This document shows, in pieces, positions 51,372 through 60,128 of a DNA stretch of 64,000 bases; position 1 is the first letter of the stretch, and each line of letters begins with the position of its first letter. Origin of the DNA: Comamonadaceae bacterium (GTDB lineage Bacteria > Pseudomonadota > Gammaproteobacteria > Burkholderiales > Burkholderiaceae_C); assembly GCA_947476465.1 (NCBI GenBank), contig CANJQN010000005.1, positions 1 through 64,000 of the forward strand, in the 5' to 3' direction. The position numbers were made by a program, and so were the translations under genes. A model generated the notes under the pieces. That model had not been told where the DNA came from and made no database searches. It was given only the letters and a program-made list of their open reading frames with translations.

Positions 51372-52934
51372 TCATGCGGCAGCTGAGGCTGAGGCTGAGG
51401 CTTCCCGCTCGCGCAACACCTTGCGGTGGACCTTGCCGGCGGGGGTCTTGGGCAGCTCGTCGACAAACGCGACGTGGCGCGGGTATTCGTGCTGGCTCAG
51501 CTTGTTGCGCACCAGATCCTGGATTTCGTGAACGAAGGCGTCGCTGGCGGCACGGTCGGCGACCACGAAGGCCTTGACCACCTGGCCGCGCAGCGCGTCG
51601 GGCACACCGATGGCGGCGGCCTCCTTGACGTTCGGGTGCATGAGGATGGCATTTTCGAGCTCGACCGCGCTCATGGTCCAGCCGGCCGAGATGATCACGT
51701 CGTCGGCGCGGCCGGCGTGATAGAAGTAACCATCGGCATCGATGCGGGCGAGGTCTTTGGTGTGGATCCACACCCCCCGCCGGCGCACCATCAGGTTGCC
51801 GGTGACGCCGGGCGGGCAGGGTGCGCCGTCGGCATCCTGCACCTGCACCTCGCCACCGGGCACAGTCTTGCCCAGGGAACCCTGCTTGACCAGGAAGTCG
51901 GGCGCGCCGGGGTAGTTGACCAGCACGACGCCGATTTCCGTGGTGCCGTACATGCTGCACACCTCGTGGCCGAAGGTGCTGCGCACGAAATCGGCGGTGT
52001 CGTCATCGATCGGCTCACCGGTGAAGGACAGCTTCTCGAAATGGTACGGGTAGCGGGCGCCGGCGCCTGAGTTCTTCATCATCCGGTAGTGCGTTGCGGC
52101 GGCCGACATGTTGGTGAACCGGTGCTCCGACAGAGCCTGCAGCAGGCGCTGCGCATTGAAGCGGCCGGTCCACGCGCCGATGGTCAGCCCCATCGCCAGA
52201 GGCGCAAAGGTGCCATGCCACAGACCATGGCCCCAGGCCGGCGATGAGGGACAGATGAAGCGGTCACCCGGGCGCAGGCCGGTGCCGTACAGCGCTGCCA
52301 CCATCAGCGTCACCAGCGTGCGATGGCTGTGCTTGACGGCTTCAGGCAGCTCCCGTGTGGTGCCCGAGGTGTACTGGAACACCGCCAGGCTGTCGGCACG
52401 GGTGCGGGTAGGGAAGGTGGCGGGCAAGTCGTGCAGGGATGCCAGCGCGGCATCATCGAGCACGACCACGTCAAGGCCTTCGATGCTGCGGGCGACGTCC
52501 TCTTTTTCATGGTTTGTCAGCAGCAGTACGGGCTTGCAGTCGTTGATGCGAAGACGCATGCCGTCGGGCCCGAACAGCGTGAACATGGGCACCGCGATCG
52601 CGCCCGTCTTGATCACGCCAAACATCGCCACGTAGAACGCGCGAGAGGGCTCCAGCATGATGGCCACCCGCTGGCCGGGCTCGATGCCGCGCTGCACCAG
52701 CCAGTGGGCAAAGCGGGAAGAATCGTCGGCCAGCTCCCGGTAGGTGATGGTCTCGTCGCCACCGTCGGCGCGCACCACGATGACCGCGTCGCGCCCCGAT
52801 GCCGCATGACGGTCCACGCATTCGTGTGCGATGTTCAGGTGCTCTCGATCGCCGTCGAACAGATCCCACAGCTTTTGCGATGAGAAGTGTTTTTGGGCGT
52901 CGGACCAGGTGGTGTACTCGGTGAGTTGACTCAT
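51372..52934 (-). CDS. AMP-forming acyl-CoA ligase (acetyl/benzoyl-CoA synthetase type)
   Basis: A 520-residue adenylate-forming enzyme. Later motifs are clear: SMYGTTEIG, the hinge region RADDVIISAGWTMSAVELE, and the terminal catalytic lysine in TPAGKVHRKVL. The P-loop is unusual: YTSGTTRELPEAVKHSHR has Arg-Glu where Gly-x is normal and Glu at the usual Lys position. It activates a carboxylic acid with ATP to the CoA thioester. Start ATG 52934. It opens the reverse cluster ending at 48926, though with a 79-nt gap to the dehydratase. Confidence 0.9.
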   Translation of the reverse strand: MSQLTEYTTWSDAQKHFSSQKLWDLFDGDREHLNIAHECVDRHAASGRDAVIVVRADGGDETITYRELADDSSRFAHWLVQRGIEPGQRVAIMLEPSRAFYVAMFGVIKTGAIAVPMFTLFGPDGMRLRINDCKPVLLLTNHEKEDVARSIEGLDVVVLDDAALASLHDLPATFPTRTRADSLAVFQYTSGTTRELPEAVKHSHRTLVTLMVAALYGTGLRPGDRFICPSSPAWGHGLWHGTFAPLAMGLTIGAWTGRFNAQRLLQALSEHRFTNMSAAATHYRMMKNSGAGARYPYHFEKLSFTGEPIDDDTADFVRSTFGHEVCSMYGTTEIGVVLVNYPGAPDFLVKQGSLGKTVPGGEVQVQDADGAPCPPGVTGNLMVRRRGVWIHTKDLARIDADGYFYHAGRADDVIISAGWTMSAVELENAILMHPNVKEAAAIGVPDALRGQVVKAFVVADRAASDAFVHEIQDLVRNKLSQHEYPRHVAFVDELPKTPAGKVHRKVLREREASASASAAA

Positions 52935-53088
52935 GGCGTGGCGATGCGAGCGATGGGGCTCAGTATTTCGAAATTTCATGGAGTTGTCAAATACGTTTTT
53001 CGATTGTATTAGGACAATCAAAGTCGAGGCGAGTCATGGCGCGGCGCAGCGTGGCGCGGCTAGACGTTCAGGATGTGCCGCAGCCCTT

Positions 53089-53547
53089 TCAGGCGGCGAT
53101 GAGCTTCATCAACGCTTGCGCGGACAAGATGGGCCGCTCGTCGACGGTCAGCATCCCCTGCATGAACAGGGTGCTCGCGGTGCGGTGCACCACCTTGCCA
53201 CGCGCCTCGATGAACATGTCCTTGCGCGCCGCTGCGAGAAAGTGCGCGTCCATCTGCAGCGTCACGCACTTCTGGCGGCCGGTCGCCTCCCACGCGATGG
53301 CGCTGACGGCGTGATCCATCAGGGTCTCCAGCAGACCCCCGTGCACCATGCGCGCAGGATTGAGATGCCGGTCTTCGGCGAGGATGCCGTAGGCCCAGCC
53401 GGCTTCTTCCTTGCGGGTCCACAGCGGGCCCGCGCAGTCGATGAACCCGCCGAGCTTGCGCTTGTTCCAGCCGCGCGCAAGCAGCGCTGCCTCAAGCTCA
53501 GCCTGTGTCGCGGGGGGGGGGGTGGGGTCGGTGTGCGGCGTGTTCAT
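53089..53547 (-). CDS. PaaI-like hot-dog acyl-CoA thioesterase
   Basis: A ~152-residue hot-dog thioesterase: HLNPARMVHGGLLETLMDHAVSAIAWE carries the conserved HGG and Asp, and KCVTLQMDAHFLAAARKD follows. It hydrolyses acyl-CoAs, perhaps releasing stalled intermediates of the ligase pathway 154 nt downstream. The N-terminal codons include a run of 11 C on the coding strand. Start ATG 53547 is preferred over ATG 53562. Confidence 0.87.
   Translation of the reverse strand: MNTPHTDPTPPPATQAELEAALLARGWNKRKLGGFIDCAGPLWTRKEEAGWAYGILAEDRHLNPARMVHGGLLETLMDHAVSAIAWEATGRQKCVTLQMDAHFLAAARKDMFIEARGKVVHRTASTLFMQGMLTVDERPILSAQALMKLIAA
53512..53522 (-). repeat. 11-nt homopolymer tract inside the thioesterase gene
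   Basis: Eleven consecutive G on the plus strand (C on the coding strand) encode Pro codons at about residues 9-12 of the thioesterase. A one-base slip would shift the frame before the hot-dog domain, so the tract could switch the gene off reversibly. Confidence 0.7.
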
Positions 53548-53657
53548 GTCGCGGATCATCATAGCGACGCCGGGCGGGTTGACGCAGCCGGCACTGGGCC
53601 GATGGTGACGGTGCAGGTGCCGGGGTGGACAATGTCGGTTTTGTTCCCGAGTGCACC

Positions 53658-54233
53658 ATGCCCCTGCCCCAAGCCGCCGCCCGCCGGCAAGCCCACCACC
53701 GCGTCATCGACATGCAGGCCTACGCCCGCGAGGACGGCCTTTACGATGTAGAGGCGCACCTGGTTGACACCAAACCCTTCCCCTTCGTGCGCATCGGCAC
53801 CGAGCATCCGTGGCCTGCGGGCCAGGCGCTGCATGACCTCTGGGTGCGCCTGACCGTCGACAACAACCATGTGGTGATGGCCATCGACGTCGCGTCAGAC
53901 ATCACGCCTTACGGCATCTGCAAGCAGGCCGAGTCCACGCTCCAAGTGCTGGTGGGCGAGCGCATCGCCGGCGGCTGGTCCGCGAAGGTGAAGGAGCGCC
54001 TGCGCGGCGCCGCCAGTTGCACCCACCTGATGGAAATGCTGATCCCGCTGGCCACCACGGCGCTGCAGGGCATTCGCGGACTGAAGTCGCTCGACGAACG
54101 GGTCGATGTTCCCCCGGAGGCCATCGAGCGAAAGATCGACAGCTGCTATGCCTATGGCCGCGAGCGGGAGGTGGTGCGGATGGTCTGGCCGCAACATGCG
54201 CGGCCGGCGCAAGCGCCGCGATCGGGTTCTTAG
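53658..54233 (+). CDS. DUF2889-family protein
   Basis: A 191-residue protein of the DUF2889 type: HHRVIDMQAYAREDGLYDVEAHLVDTKPF, then LHDLWVRLTVDNNHVVMAIDV and the cysteine-containing GAASCTHLMEMLIPLATTALQG. The molecular function is unknown; homologues occur near acyl-CoA and aromatic degradation genes in betaproteobacteria. Start ATG 53658 is preferred to GTG 53625. Its 3' end overlaps the convergent IclR remnant by 4 nt. Confidence 0.8.
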   Translation: MPLPQAAARRQAHHRVIDMQAYAREDGLYDVEAHLVDTKPFPFVRIGTEHPWPAGQALHDLWVRLTVDNNHVVMAIDVASDITPYGICKQAESTLQVLVGERIAGGWSAKVKERLRGAASCTHLMEMLIPLATTALQGIRGLKSLDERVDVPPEAIERKIDSCYAYGREREVVRMVWPQHARPAQAPRSGS

Positions 54234-54730
54234 CGTGTGCCATTCAACCGCCCTTCGTCGTAGAGTTCTGCCGTTCCCATCAGGCAAAGTGCCGCGAAGG
54301 CGTCACCGTTCCCGTTATGGACCGGAGCTGCGAACGCATGCAGGCCGGGTACCACGTCGCCTAGATTGACGCCGAATCCGTGCCGGGCGGAGCGCTCGCG
54401 CATCTTTTGCAGCGCCTCGAGCCGCGCCGAACCACGGCGTGCGATCTCTTGCATGAGGTTGTCGCGCAGCACCGCTTCGACCTCGTCGTCGGGCAGGGTC
54501 AGCAGGATCGCTATGCCGCCCACTGAGGTGAACAGCGGGCGGCGCGTCCCAGGGTAGACCATCAGCCCCGACAGTGGCAGTGCTCCAACGCGCACGCTAC
54601 AGACGTATTCATTCCGGCTGCGCAGCAACAGCAGCGAGATACCGGCCATGCGGTTCGCGAACGCCTGCACCAGCCGCCTCTGCCCGGCGCTGGCACTGCG
54701 CGCGCTGCGGCAACGCCAACCCGAGTTCTA
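54230..54730 (-). pseudogene. IclR-family regulator remnant (C-terminal effector domain only)
   Basis: The reading frame encodes the later part of an IclR effector domain (GLMVYPGTRRPLFTSVGGIAILLTLPDDEV and VPGLHAFAAPVHNGNGDAFAALCLMG) but no winged helix. Upstream in the same frame a stop lies about 54728. A second frame just before it reads ELGLALPQ, which looks like the IclR segment after the DNA-binding domain, suggesting a frameshift followed by loss of the 5' end. It is probably non-functional. It converges on the DUF2889 gene. The gap 54731-54937 holds the hairpin noted and no gene. Confidence 0.7.
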
Positions 54731-54886
54731 ACATCAGCGGGCCAGGGAGGTAATGGCGATCACTCGCACGCCGCTCCACCAGGCGGCTGGCGCGAGTGGT
54801 TAGCCGTCAGACGCTGTAGATGATCGAAAGGCAGCTGTGGGCGCATCTGCTGGGCTGACTTGGCTGCCTTCGATCCGCGAGGTGCA

Positions 54887-54923
54887 GCCCCCGCGGCCGG
54901 CCGCCTCCGCTGGCTGCGGGGGC
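54887..54923 (-). terminator. GC-rich hairpin after the reverse operon
   Basis: GCCCCCGC at 54887-54894 pairs with GCGGGGGC at 54916-54923 (8 bp, 21-nt loop that can pair further). It lies 14 nt past the stop codon of the Bug receptor that ends the reverse operon. There is no U-tract, so this is a moderate call. Confidence 0.45.
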
Positions 54924-54937
54924 GCGACAGCCGGAGG

Positions 54938-55966
54938 TTACTCGGCCCTCAATCCGAGCACGGGGACGAGCTTTCGGTGAAGCGCGGTCTCCGCTTCGAG
55001 GGTTGCGTCGAAGTCCGCAGGGCTCTTGCCCACGGGGGCGAATCCAAGGCCGAGCAGTCGCCCGCGCACCTCTGGCAAGGCAAGCACCGCGTTGATCTCC
55101 TGATTCATCCGCTCGACAACAGATTGCGGAGTGCCACGCGGTGCCAGGATGCCAAGCCAAGTCATCTGGTTCACCGGGTAACCCTGCTCCGCCATGGTCG
55201 GAATGTCGGGTGCCTGCGCCCACCGCGTCGCACCGGTGATCCCCAGCACGCGCAGCTTCTCCGACTGAACATGGGGCGCTACGGCCGAAAGCGAGGCCAT
55301 TACCAGCGGCACCTGTCCGCCGATCGCGTCGGCCACGGACTGGCCTGCACCCTTGTACGGCACGTGGACGAGATTGATGCCCGCCATCTGCTTGAACACC
55401 TCCGCGGCAATGTGCACCGGCAACCCGATACCGGAGCTTCCGTATGCGATCGACCCGGGCTTCGCCTTGGCGTCGTCAACGACGCCCTTGAGCGACTTCC
55501 ATGGGAACTTCACGGCAGTGGCGAGCACGATCGGCCCTTCGGCCAACGCGATGACCGAAACGAAATCCTTCGCCTCGTAACCTGCGCGCTGATAGATCAG
55601 CGGGTTGAGCGTGTGGCTGTTCGTGGTCAGCAGGAAAGTGTAGCCGTCGGGCGCGGCGCGCGCTACGTGCTCGGTGCCGATGTTGCCGCCGGCGCCGGTC
55701 CTGTTTTCGACGATGACCGGTTGCCCGAAACGGGTGGTGAGGCGATCGGCGATGAAGCGTCCGACGTTGTCAGCGCCACCACCAGCCGCTACCATGATGA
55801 CGATGCGCACAGGCTTGCTGGGCCATGCCTGTTGCGCATTCACGGTTTGCGAGCCCACCATCGCCGCGAACGCGACCCCCGCGACGGCTGCGAGCAGACG
55901 TCGCCGCTCGCGCAGCGCAGGGCTCGTCATCATGGGACAGGTCGCAGGATACTCATATTGTGTCAT
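54938..55966 (-). CDS. Bug/TctC-family periplasmic receptor
   Basis: A 342-residue Bug receptor. The N-terminus is long before the hydrophobic signal (RRRLLAAVAGVAFAAMVG, cleavage near NAQQ). It then has WPSKPVRIVIMVAAGGGADNVGRFIADRL and the family motif VPYKGAGQSVADAIGGQVPL. It binds an unidentified organic acid. Start ATG 55966 is set by GGAGGT 5 nt upstream. It is the last gene of an operon that also contains a second Bug receptor (59148). Confidence 0.9.
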   Translation of the reverse strand: MTQYEYPATCPMMTSPALRERRRLLAAVAGVAFAAMVGSQTVNAQQAWPSKPVRIVIMVAAGGGADNVGRFIADRLTTRFGQPVIVENRTGAGGNIGTEHVARAAPDGYTFLLTTNSHTLNPLIYQRAGYEAKDFVSVIALAEGPIVLATAVKFPWKSLKGVVDDAKAKPGSIAYGSSGIGLPVHIAAEVFKQMAGINLVHVPYKGAGQSVADAIGGQVPLVMASLSAVAPHVQSEKLRVLGITGATRWAQAPDIPTMAEQGYPVNQMTWLGILAPRGTPQSVVERMNQEINAVLALPEVRGRLLGLGFAPVGKSPADFDATLEAETALHRKLVPVLGLRAE

Positions 55967-56008
55967 GTCTACCTCCAAAGACGCGCCCCGGAGATTCGTG
56001 GCGCACCA

Positions 56009-56803
56009 TCAATTTCCGGTGAACTGCGGTCGACGTTTTTCAAGGAACGCCTCGCGTCCCTCGCGATAGTCGTCGCTTGCCCAGCAACCGTTGATACTGT
56101 TCTCCAACGCGGGCATGGCTCGCTGCGGAGGGTTCTGGAGCGCAGCGATGATGGCCGCTTTCGCGGCCATCATCGTGAGCGGCGCATTGTCGGCGACTAT
56201 CGCGCAATACTTCGCGAACTCTGCGTCGAGGTCCGCGCGCGCGACGATGCGCGCAAGCAAGCCCATGCGCTGCGCCTCGTTGGCGTTGAACTTGCGCGCG
56301 CTGAAGAAGATATCGGAGGTGTTCATGGGTCCAAGGATCTGAACCAGGCGCTCCACGCCCCTGTACCAGTAACCGACGCCCAGACGTGCGGCGGGCATGC
56401 AGAACACTGCGTTGTCCGAAGCGATGCAGACATCACAGGCTGCCGCCAGCGCAAGGCCGCCTCCTATGCAGAATCCGTGGATCTTGGCCACAACAGGCTT
56501 TGGGCAACGCAAAGGTGCCATGCACGCCTCGTCCACGGCACGGTTGTACTCTTCGTCGCCTTCTCGCGTCGCGCGCACCGTCTCGAACTCCGAGATGTCG
56601 CCGCCCGACACGAACGCCTCGTCGCCATCGCCGGTGATGGCGACGACACGAATGGCAGGATCGGCTCCAAGCGCTTCAAGCGCAACAGGAATCGCGCGCC
56701 ACATTGCATGTGTGACTGCGTTGCGCCGCGCGCGGTTGGACAAGACGACCCACCCCACTCGCCCTTCCTTGCGCACGTAGACCTGACTTGGTTCAGTTTG
56801 CAT
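56009..56803 (-). CDS. Crotonase-family protein lacking hydratase glutamates
   Basis: A 264-residue crotonase: FVSGGDISEF oxyanion segment, but the first hydratase Glu position is Leu in CIGGGLALAAACD, and the second is absent (MPAARLGVGYWYRG). Enzymes with this pattern include methylmalonyl-CoA decarboxylase-like and other non-hydratase crotonases. It lies 13 nt after a CoA-transferase gene, so it probably acts on that CoA thioester. The reaction is unknown. Confidence 0.8.
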   Translation of the reverse strand: MQTEPSQVYVRKEGRVGWVVLSNRARRNAVTHAMWRAIPVALEALGADPAIRVVAITGDGDEAFVSGGDISEFETVRATREGDEEYNRAVDEACMAPLRCPKPVVAKIHGFCIGGGLALAAACDVCIASDNAVFCMPAARLGVGYWYRGVERLVQILGPMNTSDIFFSARKFNANEAQRMGLLARIVARADLDAEFAKYCAIVADNAPLTMMAAKAAIIAALQNPPQRAMPALENSINGCWASDDYREGREAFLEKRRPQFTGN

Positions 56804-56816
56804 TGCGCGCCGGCCC

Positions 56817-58070
56817 TCAGATAACCTTCATCTCGCGTAGCGATGCAATACGAAATGAATCGAGTCCCAGCTCCGCGAGAACTTCATCGGTGTGTGCACC
56901 CAGGTCGGGAGTCGCGCTCACCAGTGACGCCGGCGTGCGGACGAGGTTCACTGCCTGATTCACCAATTCGATCTCACCCAACCTCGGATGCGTGACCTTG
57001 GCACCTTGCTGGAGCAACCGCACCTGCGGATCGGCGAATACCTGGTCGACAGCGTAGATGGGGCCGCAGGGGACGCCGGCCTTGTTCAAGACCGCGATCC
57101 AGTGGCTGCTGTCCTTGATCGCGAACGTATCGCTGAGTGCGGCGTTGATCGCGGCTCTGTGCGCGATGCGACCCGACGGCGTGGCGTATTCGCTTGCCTC
57201 CAGCAACTCCTCTCGGCCGATAGCATTGCAAAGACGTCGCCAGATCTCGTTGCCGTACGTCGCCACGTTAAGGAAGCCGTCGGCCGTCGTATATGCGGAG
57301 GTGGGCACGATGGACGGATGATCGTTGCCGACACGTTCACCGACCTCGCCTGCCAGCAGGTAGCGCGCGGCTTGGAAGTCCATCAGCGCCAAGCCCGATT
57401 GGAGCAGTGACGACTGCACCCACTGCCCCTCGCCGGACACCTCGCGCTCGAGCAGTGCCGTCATGACGCCGAGTGCCGCGAACAACCCTGCCGTCACGTC
57501 CACTATCGCCGCGCCGACGCGCGTTGGAGGCTGGTCGGGGAAACCCGTTACCGACATGAGCCCGCTCATCCCCTGCGCGATCTGGTCCATTCCAGGCCTG
57601 TCTCGATAGGGGCCGTCTTGACCAAATCCCGAGATGCTGGCCAGGACGATCCGCGGATTCACGGTCTTCAGCGTTGCGTAGTCGCAGCCCAGTCTGGCCT
57701 TGACGTCGGGCCGATAGTTCTCGACGACGACATCGGCGGTCTTCACCAGCAGGTGAAAAACTTCCCGCCCCTCAGGCCGCTTCAAGTCGAGGGTCAGCGA
57801 GCGCTTGTTCCGATGCAGGTTCTGCATCTCATAACCGTCGCGCGTGCCACCGAGCCCCGACTCCTCGGCCGCAGTCGCCGGTGACTCGAGCTTGATTACA
57901 TCTGCGCCGAAATCGGCGAACTGTTTGACGCAGGTTGGCCCCGAACGCACGTGGCTGAGATCGATGACCCGGAAGCGCGATAGCGCGGCCGACGGCTGCT
58001 TGCCCGGCGACGTCATGCTTGACGAGCGGGTAAGTGCTCTGGGAGTAAGACCGGATTCGGCATTTTCCAT
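56817..58070 (-). CDS. CaiB/BaiF (family III) CoA-transferase
   Basis: A 417-residue CoA-transferase III: FRVIDLSHVRSGPTCVKQFADFGADVIKLESP, and the catalytic Asp in RPGMDQIAQGMSGLMS. It probably loads CoA on the acid imported by the Bug receptor(s) of the operon, followed by the crotonase. An internal ATG at residue 19 (58016) could also serve as start. It lies 98 nt downstream of the SMP-30 gene. Confidence 0.9.
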   Translation of the reverse strand: MENAESGLTPRALTRSSSMTSPGKQPSAALSRFRVIDLSHVRSGPTCVKQFADFGADVIKLESPATAAEESGLGGTRDGYEMQNLHRNKRSLTLDLKRPEGREVFHLLVKTADVVVENYRPDVKARLGCDYATLKTVNPRIVLASISGFGQDGPYRDRPGMDQIAQGMSGLMSVTGFPDQPPTRVGAAIVDVTAGLFAALGVMTALLEREVSGEGQWVQSSLLQSGLALMDFQAARYLLAGEVGERVGNDHPSIVPTSAYTTADGFLNVATYGNEIWRRLCNAIGREELLEASEYATPSGRIAHRAAINAALSDTFAIKDSSHWIAVLNKAGVPCGPIYAVDQVFADPQVRLLQQGAKVTHPRLGEIELVNQAVNLVRTPASLVSATPDLGAHTDEVLAELGLDSFRIASLREMKVI

Positions 58071-58168
58071 CCTGACATCCTTTGGGCGCCGCAGCGCGAG
58101 ACAAATTCAAACCGTGAAACCTTCGCGGACCATGGCGTCACGCATCGGACCAGTCTAAAGGTGCGCGA

Positions 58169-59089
58169 TCAACCTGCCGCGTGCGAATACATGGGCTGTC
58201 CGGCCACTGGCACCCGCGCGGTAAAAACGCAACCGGTGCGAGACTCAAGCATGTAAAGCGTGCGGCCGTCGCTGCCGCCGTAAGCGCAGTTGGTCGTGTA
58301 CAGGCCTTCTGGGGAATCGATGCGGTACAACGGTTCGCCGCGCGGACTGAACAGCCACACCGCACCGAACCCGACCTGGCACACCGCCAAACCCCCACTC
58401 GAATCGAGCGCAATACCATCGGGACCGCCGCCGCCCGACATCCGGATGTACGCGCCTACCTTGGTCGCCGTCCCGTCCCCCATCAGTGGCACGCGCCAGA
58501 TCGCGTTGTCACGAGTCACCGCCAGGTAAATTGCGGTTTCGTCAAGGTTCATCACCAGACCGTTCGGACTGGGAATCCCCTGCAAGACCAACTGCAGTTG
58601 TCCGGACGCGGTCAGGCGAAACAGCCGACCGCTCGGATCGTGCAGTCCGGTTTGTCCCTGGTCGGTGAAGTACAGGTCGCCATTGGAGGCGAAAAAAAGA
58701 TCATTGCAGCCTTTGAAGCGCTCCAGCCGAACGCGTTCGAGGTATGGCTCGACATGCCCGGTTCGCGGATCCAGCACCATAATGCCGCGCCTGTAATCCG
58801 CGATGAACGCGCGACCGTCCGGATGGAACTTGAGCCCGTTTGGCTCGCCGTCGTACTCCGCTGCCAGCTCGACTTCGCCTTTCGGGTCAATCCGGAAGAT
58901 CCGGCCCCAGGGGATGTCAACCACCCACAAGTTACCGGCGCGGTCGAACGAAGGCCCTTCGAGGAACACTGGGGCGGGCGCGCCATGCAATTGAGTACGC
59001 GCCCACTCGCTGGAGCGGTCCCGAACGTGAAAGCGATCGGGTATGCGGGTGAAGATCTCGGTAGCTAGCCGTTTCGGTGGGTCGAACAT
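58169..59089 (-). CDS. SMP-30/gluconolactonase-like protein
   Basis: A 306-residue SMP-30 propeller: FLEGPSFDRAGNLWVVDIPWG, GCNDLFFASNGDLYFTDQG, SPNGLVMNLDETAIYLAV and GPDGIALDSSGGLAV carry the metal ligands. It is likely a lactonase. It lies between a Bug receptor gene (58 nt upstream in the operon) and a CoA-transferase gene, suggesting that the imported compound is a lactone or becomes one before CoA activation. Confidence 0.87.
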   Translation of the reverse strand: MFDPPKRLATEIFTRIPDRFHVRDRSSEWARTQLHGAPAPVFLEGPSFDRAGNLWVVDIPWGRIFRIDPKGEVELAAEYDGEPNGLKFHPDGRAFIADYRRGIMVLDPRTGHVEPYLERVRLERFKGCNDLFFASNGDLYFTDQGQTGLHDPSGRLFRLTASGQLQLVLQGIPSPNGLVMNLDETAIYLAVTRDNAIWRVPLMGDGTATKVGAYIRMSGGGGPDGIALDSSGGLAVCQVGFGAVWLFSPRGEPLYRIDSPEGLYTTNCAYGGSDGRTLYMLESRTGCVFTARVPVAGQPMYSHAAG

Positions 59090-59147
59090 GCTGCTCTCTT
59101 TGTTTGCGAGGTGCGTCTGCCGCTTGGTATGGACGCGTTGGCGTGCG

Positions 59148-60128
59148 TCACTCGACCCGCACGTTTATTTCCTTTACCAGGCGCTGCCAACGCGCAGCTT
59201 CGGATCGCAGACCCGCTTCCAGCTCCTCAGGTGTGCTGCTCTTGGGCTCCACACCCAGTCCGGCGAGCCGCTCCTGGACATCTTTGAGGCGCACGGCGCG
59301 CGCGAACTGCGCGCTGAGCGCTGAGACAATGGCCTTGGGCGTTCCCTTGGGGGCCAGCACGTAGTATCCATTGCCGACATCCACGGCCGGGAGACCGATC
59401 TCGGCGGTTGTCGGCACTTCGGGCAGCAGGGCGGACCGATCTTTTCCGGTGACCGCCAACACGCGAATCTTGTCAGCCTTGACCAGAGGTATCGCAGCGA
59501 TGACCGTGGTGAACATCACCTCGACTCGGCCCGCCGCCACGTCGCTCGCGGCATCGTGCGACGCCTTGTAGGGGACCATGGTCATGTCAATTCCACGGGC
59601 GCTCTTGAAAGCTTCGCTCATGAAGTGCGGCGTCGCTCCCACCACGGTGGCATAGTTCAACTTGCCAGGCTTGGATTTCGCCAGCGCCACTAACTCGTCG
59701 ACGTTGGTTACCGGAAGCGATTTCGTGACTGCAAGAACCAGTGGCAGCGCCCCCGTCAGTGACACCGGCGTGAAATCGCGCAGGATGTCTTTGCGCGCCG
59801 ACGCGGACGCATATTGATAAATCAATTCACTCGCGCCCGCGATCATGATCGTGTGGCCGTCTGGCGCTGCCCGTGAAAGGTGGTCCAGGGCGACGCTGCC
59901 AGAGCCGCCTACGCGATTTTCGACCACCACAGGCTGGCCCAGCCCTTCCGAGACACGTTGGCCCACGATGCGTGCGACCGCGTCGATGCCGGAGCCGGCG
60001 CCGAAGCCCACGATGTACGTCACCGGCCTTGTTGGGAAGCTTTGTGCGAACGCTGCGCCCGCGCAAAGCACGAGTGCGACCCATGTCAGGGACCAGCGGC
60101 TCAGTTTTCCGAGATTGAGGGTTTTCAT
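59148..60128 (-). CDS. Bug/TctC-family periplasmic receptor
   Basis: A 326-residue Bug receptor with a clear signal peptide (SLTWVALVLCAGAAFAQ) and FPTRPVTYIVGFGAGSGIDAVARIVG. The family loop is VPYKASHDAASDVAAGRVEV. Start ATG 60128 overlaps the hydrolase stop by 4 nt. It shares the operon with the Bug receptor at 54938, but the two are quite different in sequence, so they probably bind different ligands. Confidence 0.9.
   Translation of the reverse strand: MKTLNLGKLSRWSLTWVALVLCAGAAFAQSFPTRPVTYIVGFGAGSGIDAVARIVGQRVSEGLGQPVVVENRVGGSGSVALDHLSRAAPDGHTIMIAGASELIYQYASASARKDILRDFTPVSLTGALPLVLAVTKSLPVTNVDELVALAKSKPGKLNYATVVGATPHFMSEAFKSARGIDMTMVPYKASHDAASDVAAGRVEVMFTTVIAAIPLVKADKIRVLAVTGKDRSALLPEVPTTAEIGLPAVDVGNGYYVLAPKGTPKAIVSALSAQFARAVRLKDVQERLAGLGVEPKSSTPEELEAGLRSEAARWQRLVKEINVRVE

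Noticed and set aside
54860..56824. A 654-codon open frame on the plus strand
   Set aside because: It runs antisense to the Bug receptor and crotonase genes, which have clear families; its translation has no recognisable domain and is a shadow of GC-rich coding DNA.
22238..60128. The three Bug receptors (22238, 54938, 59148) as one recent duplication family
   Set aside because: They share only family motifs; sequence differences are too large for recent copying.
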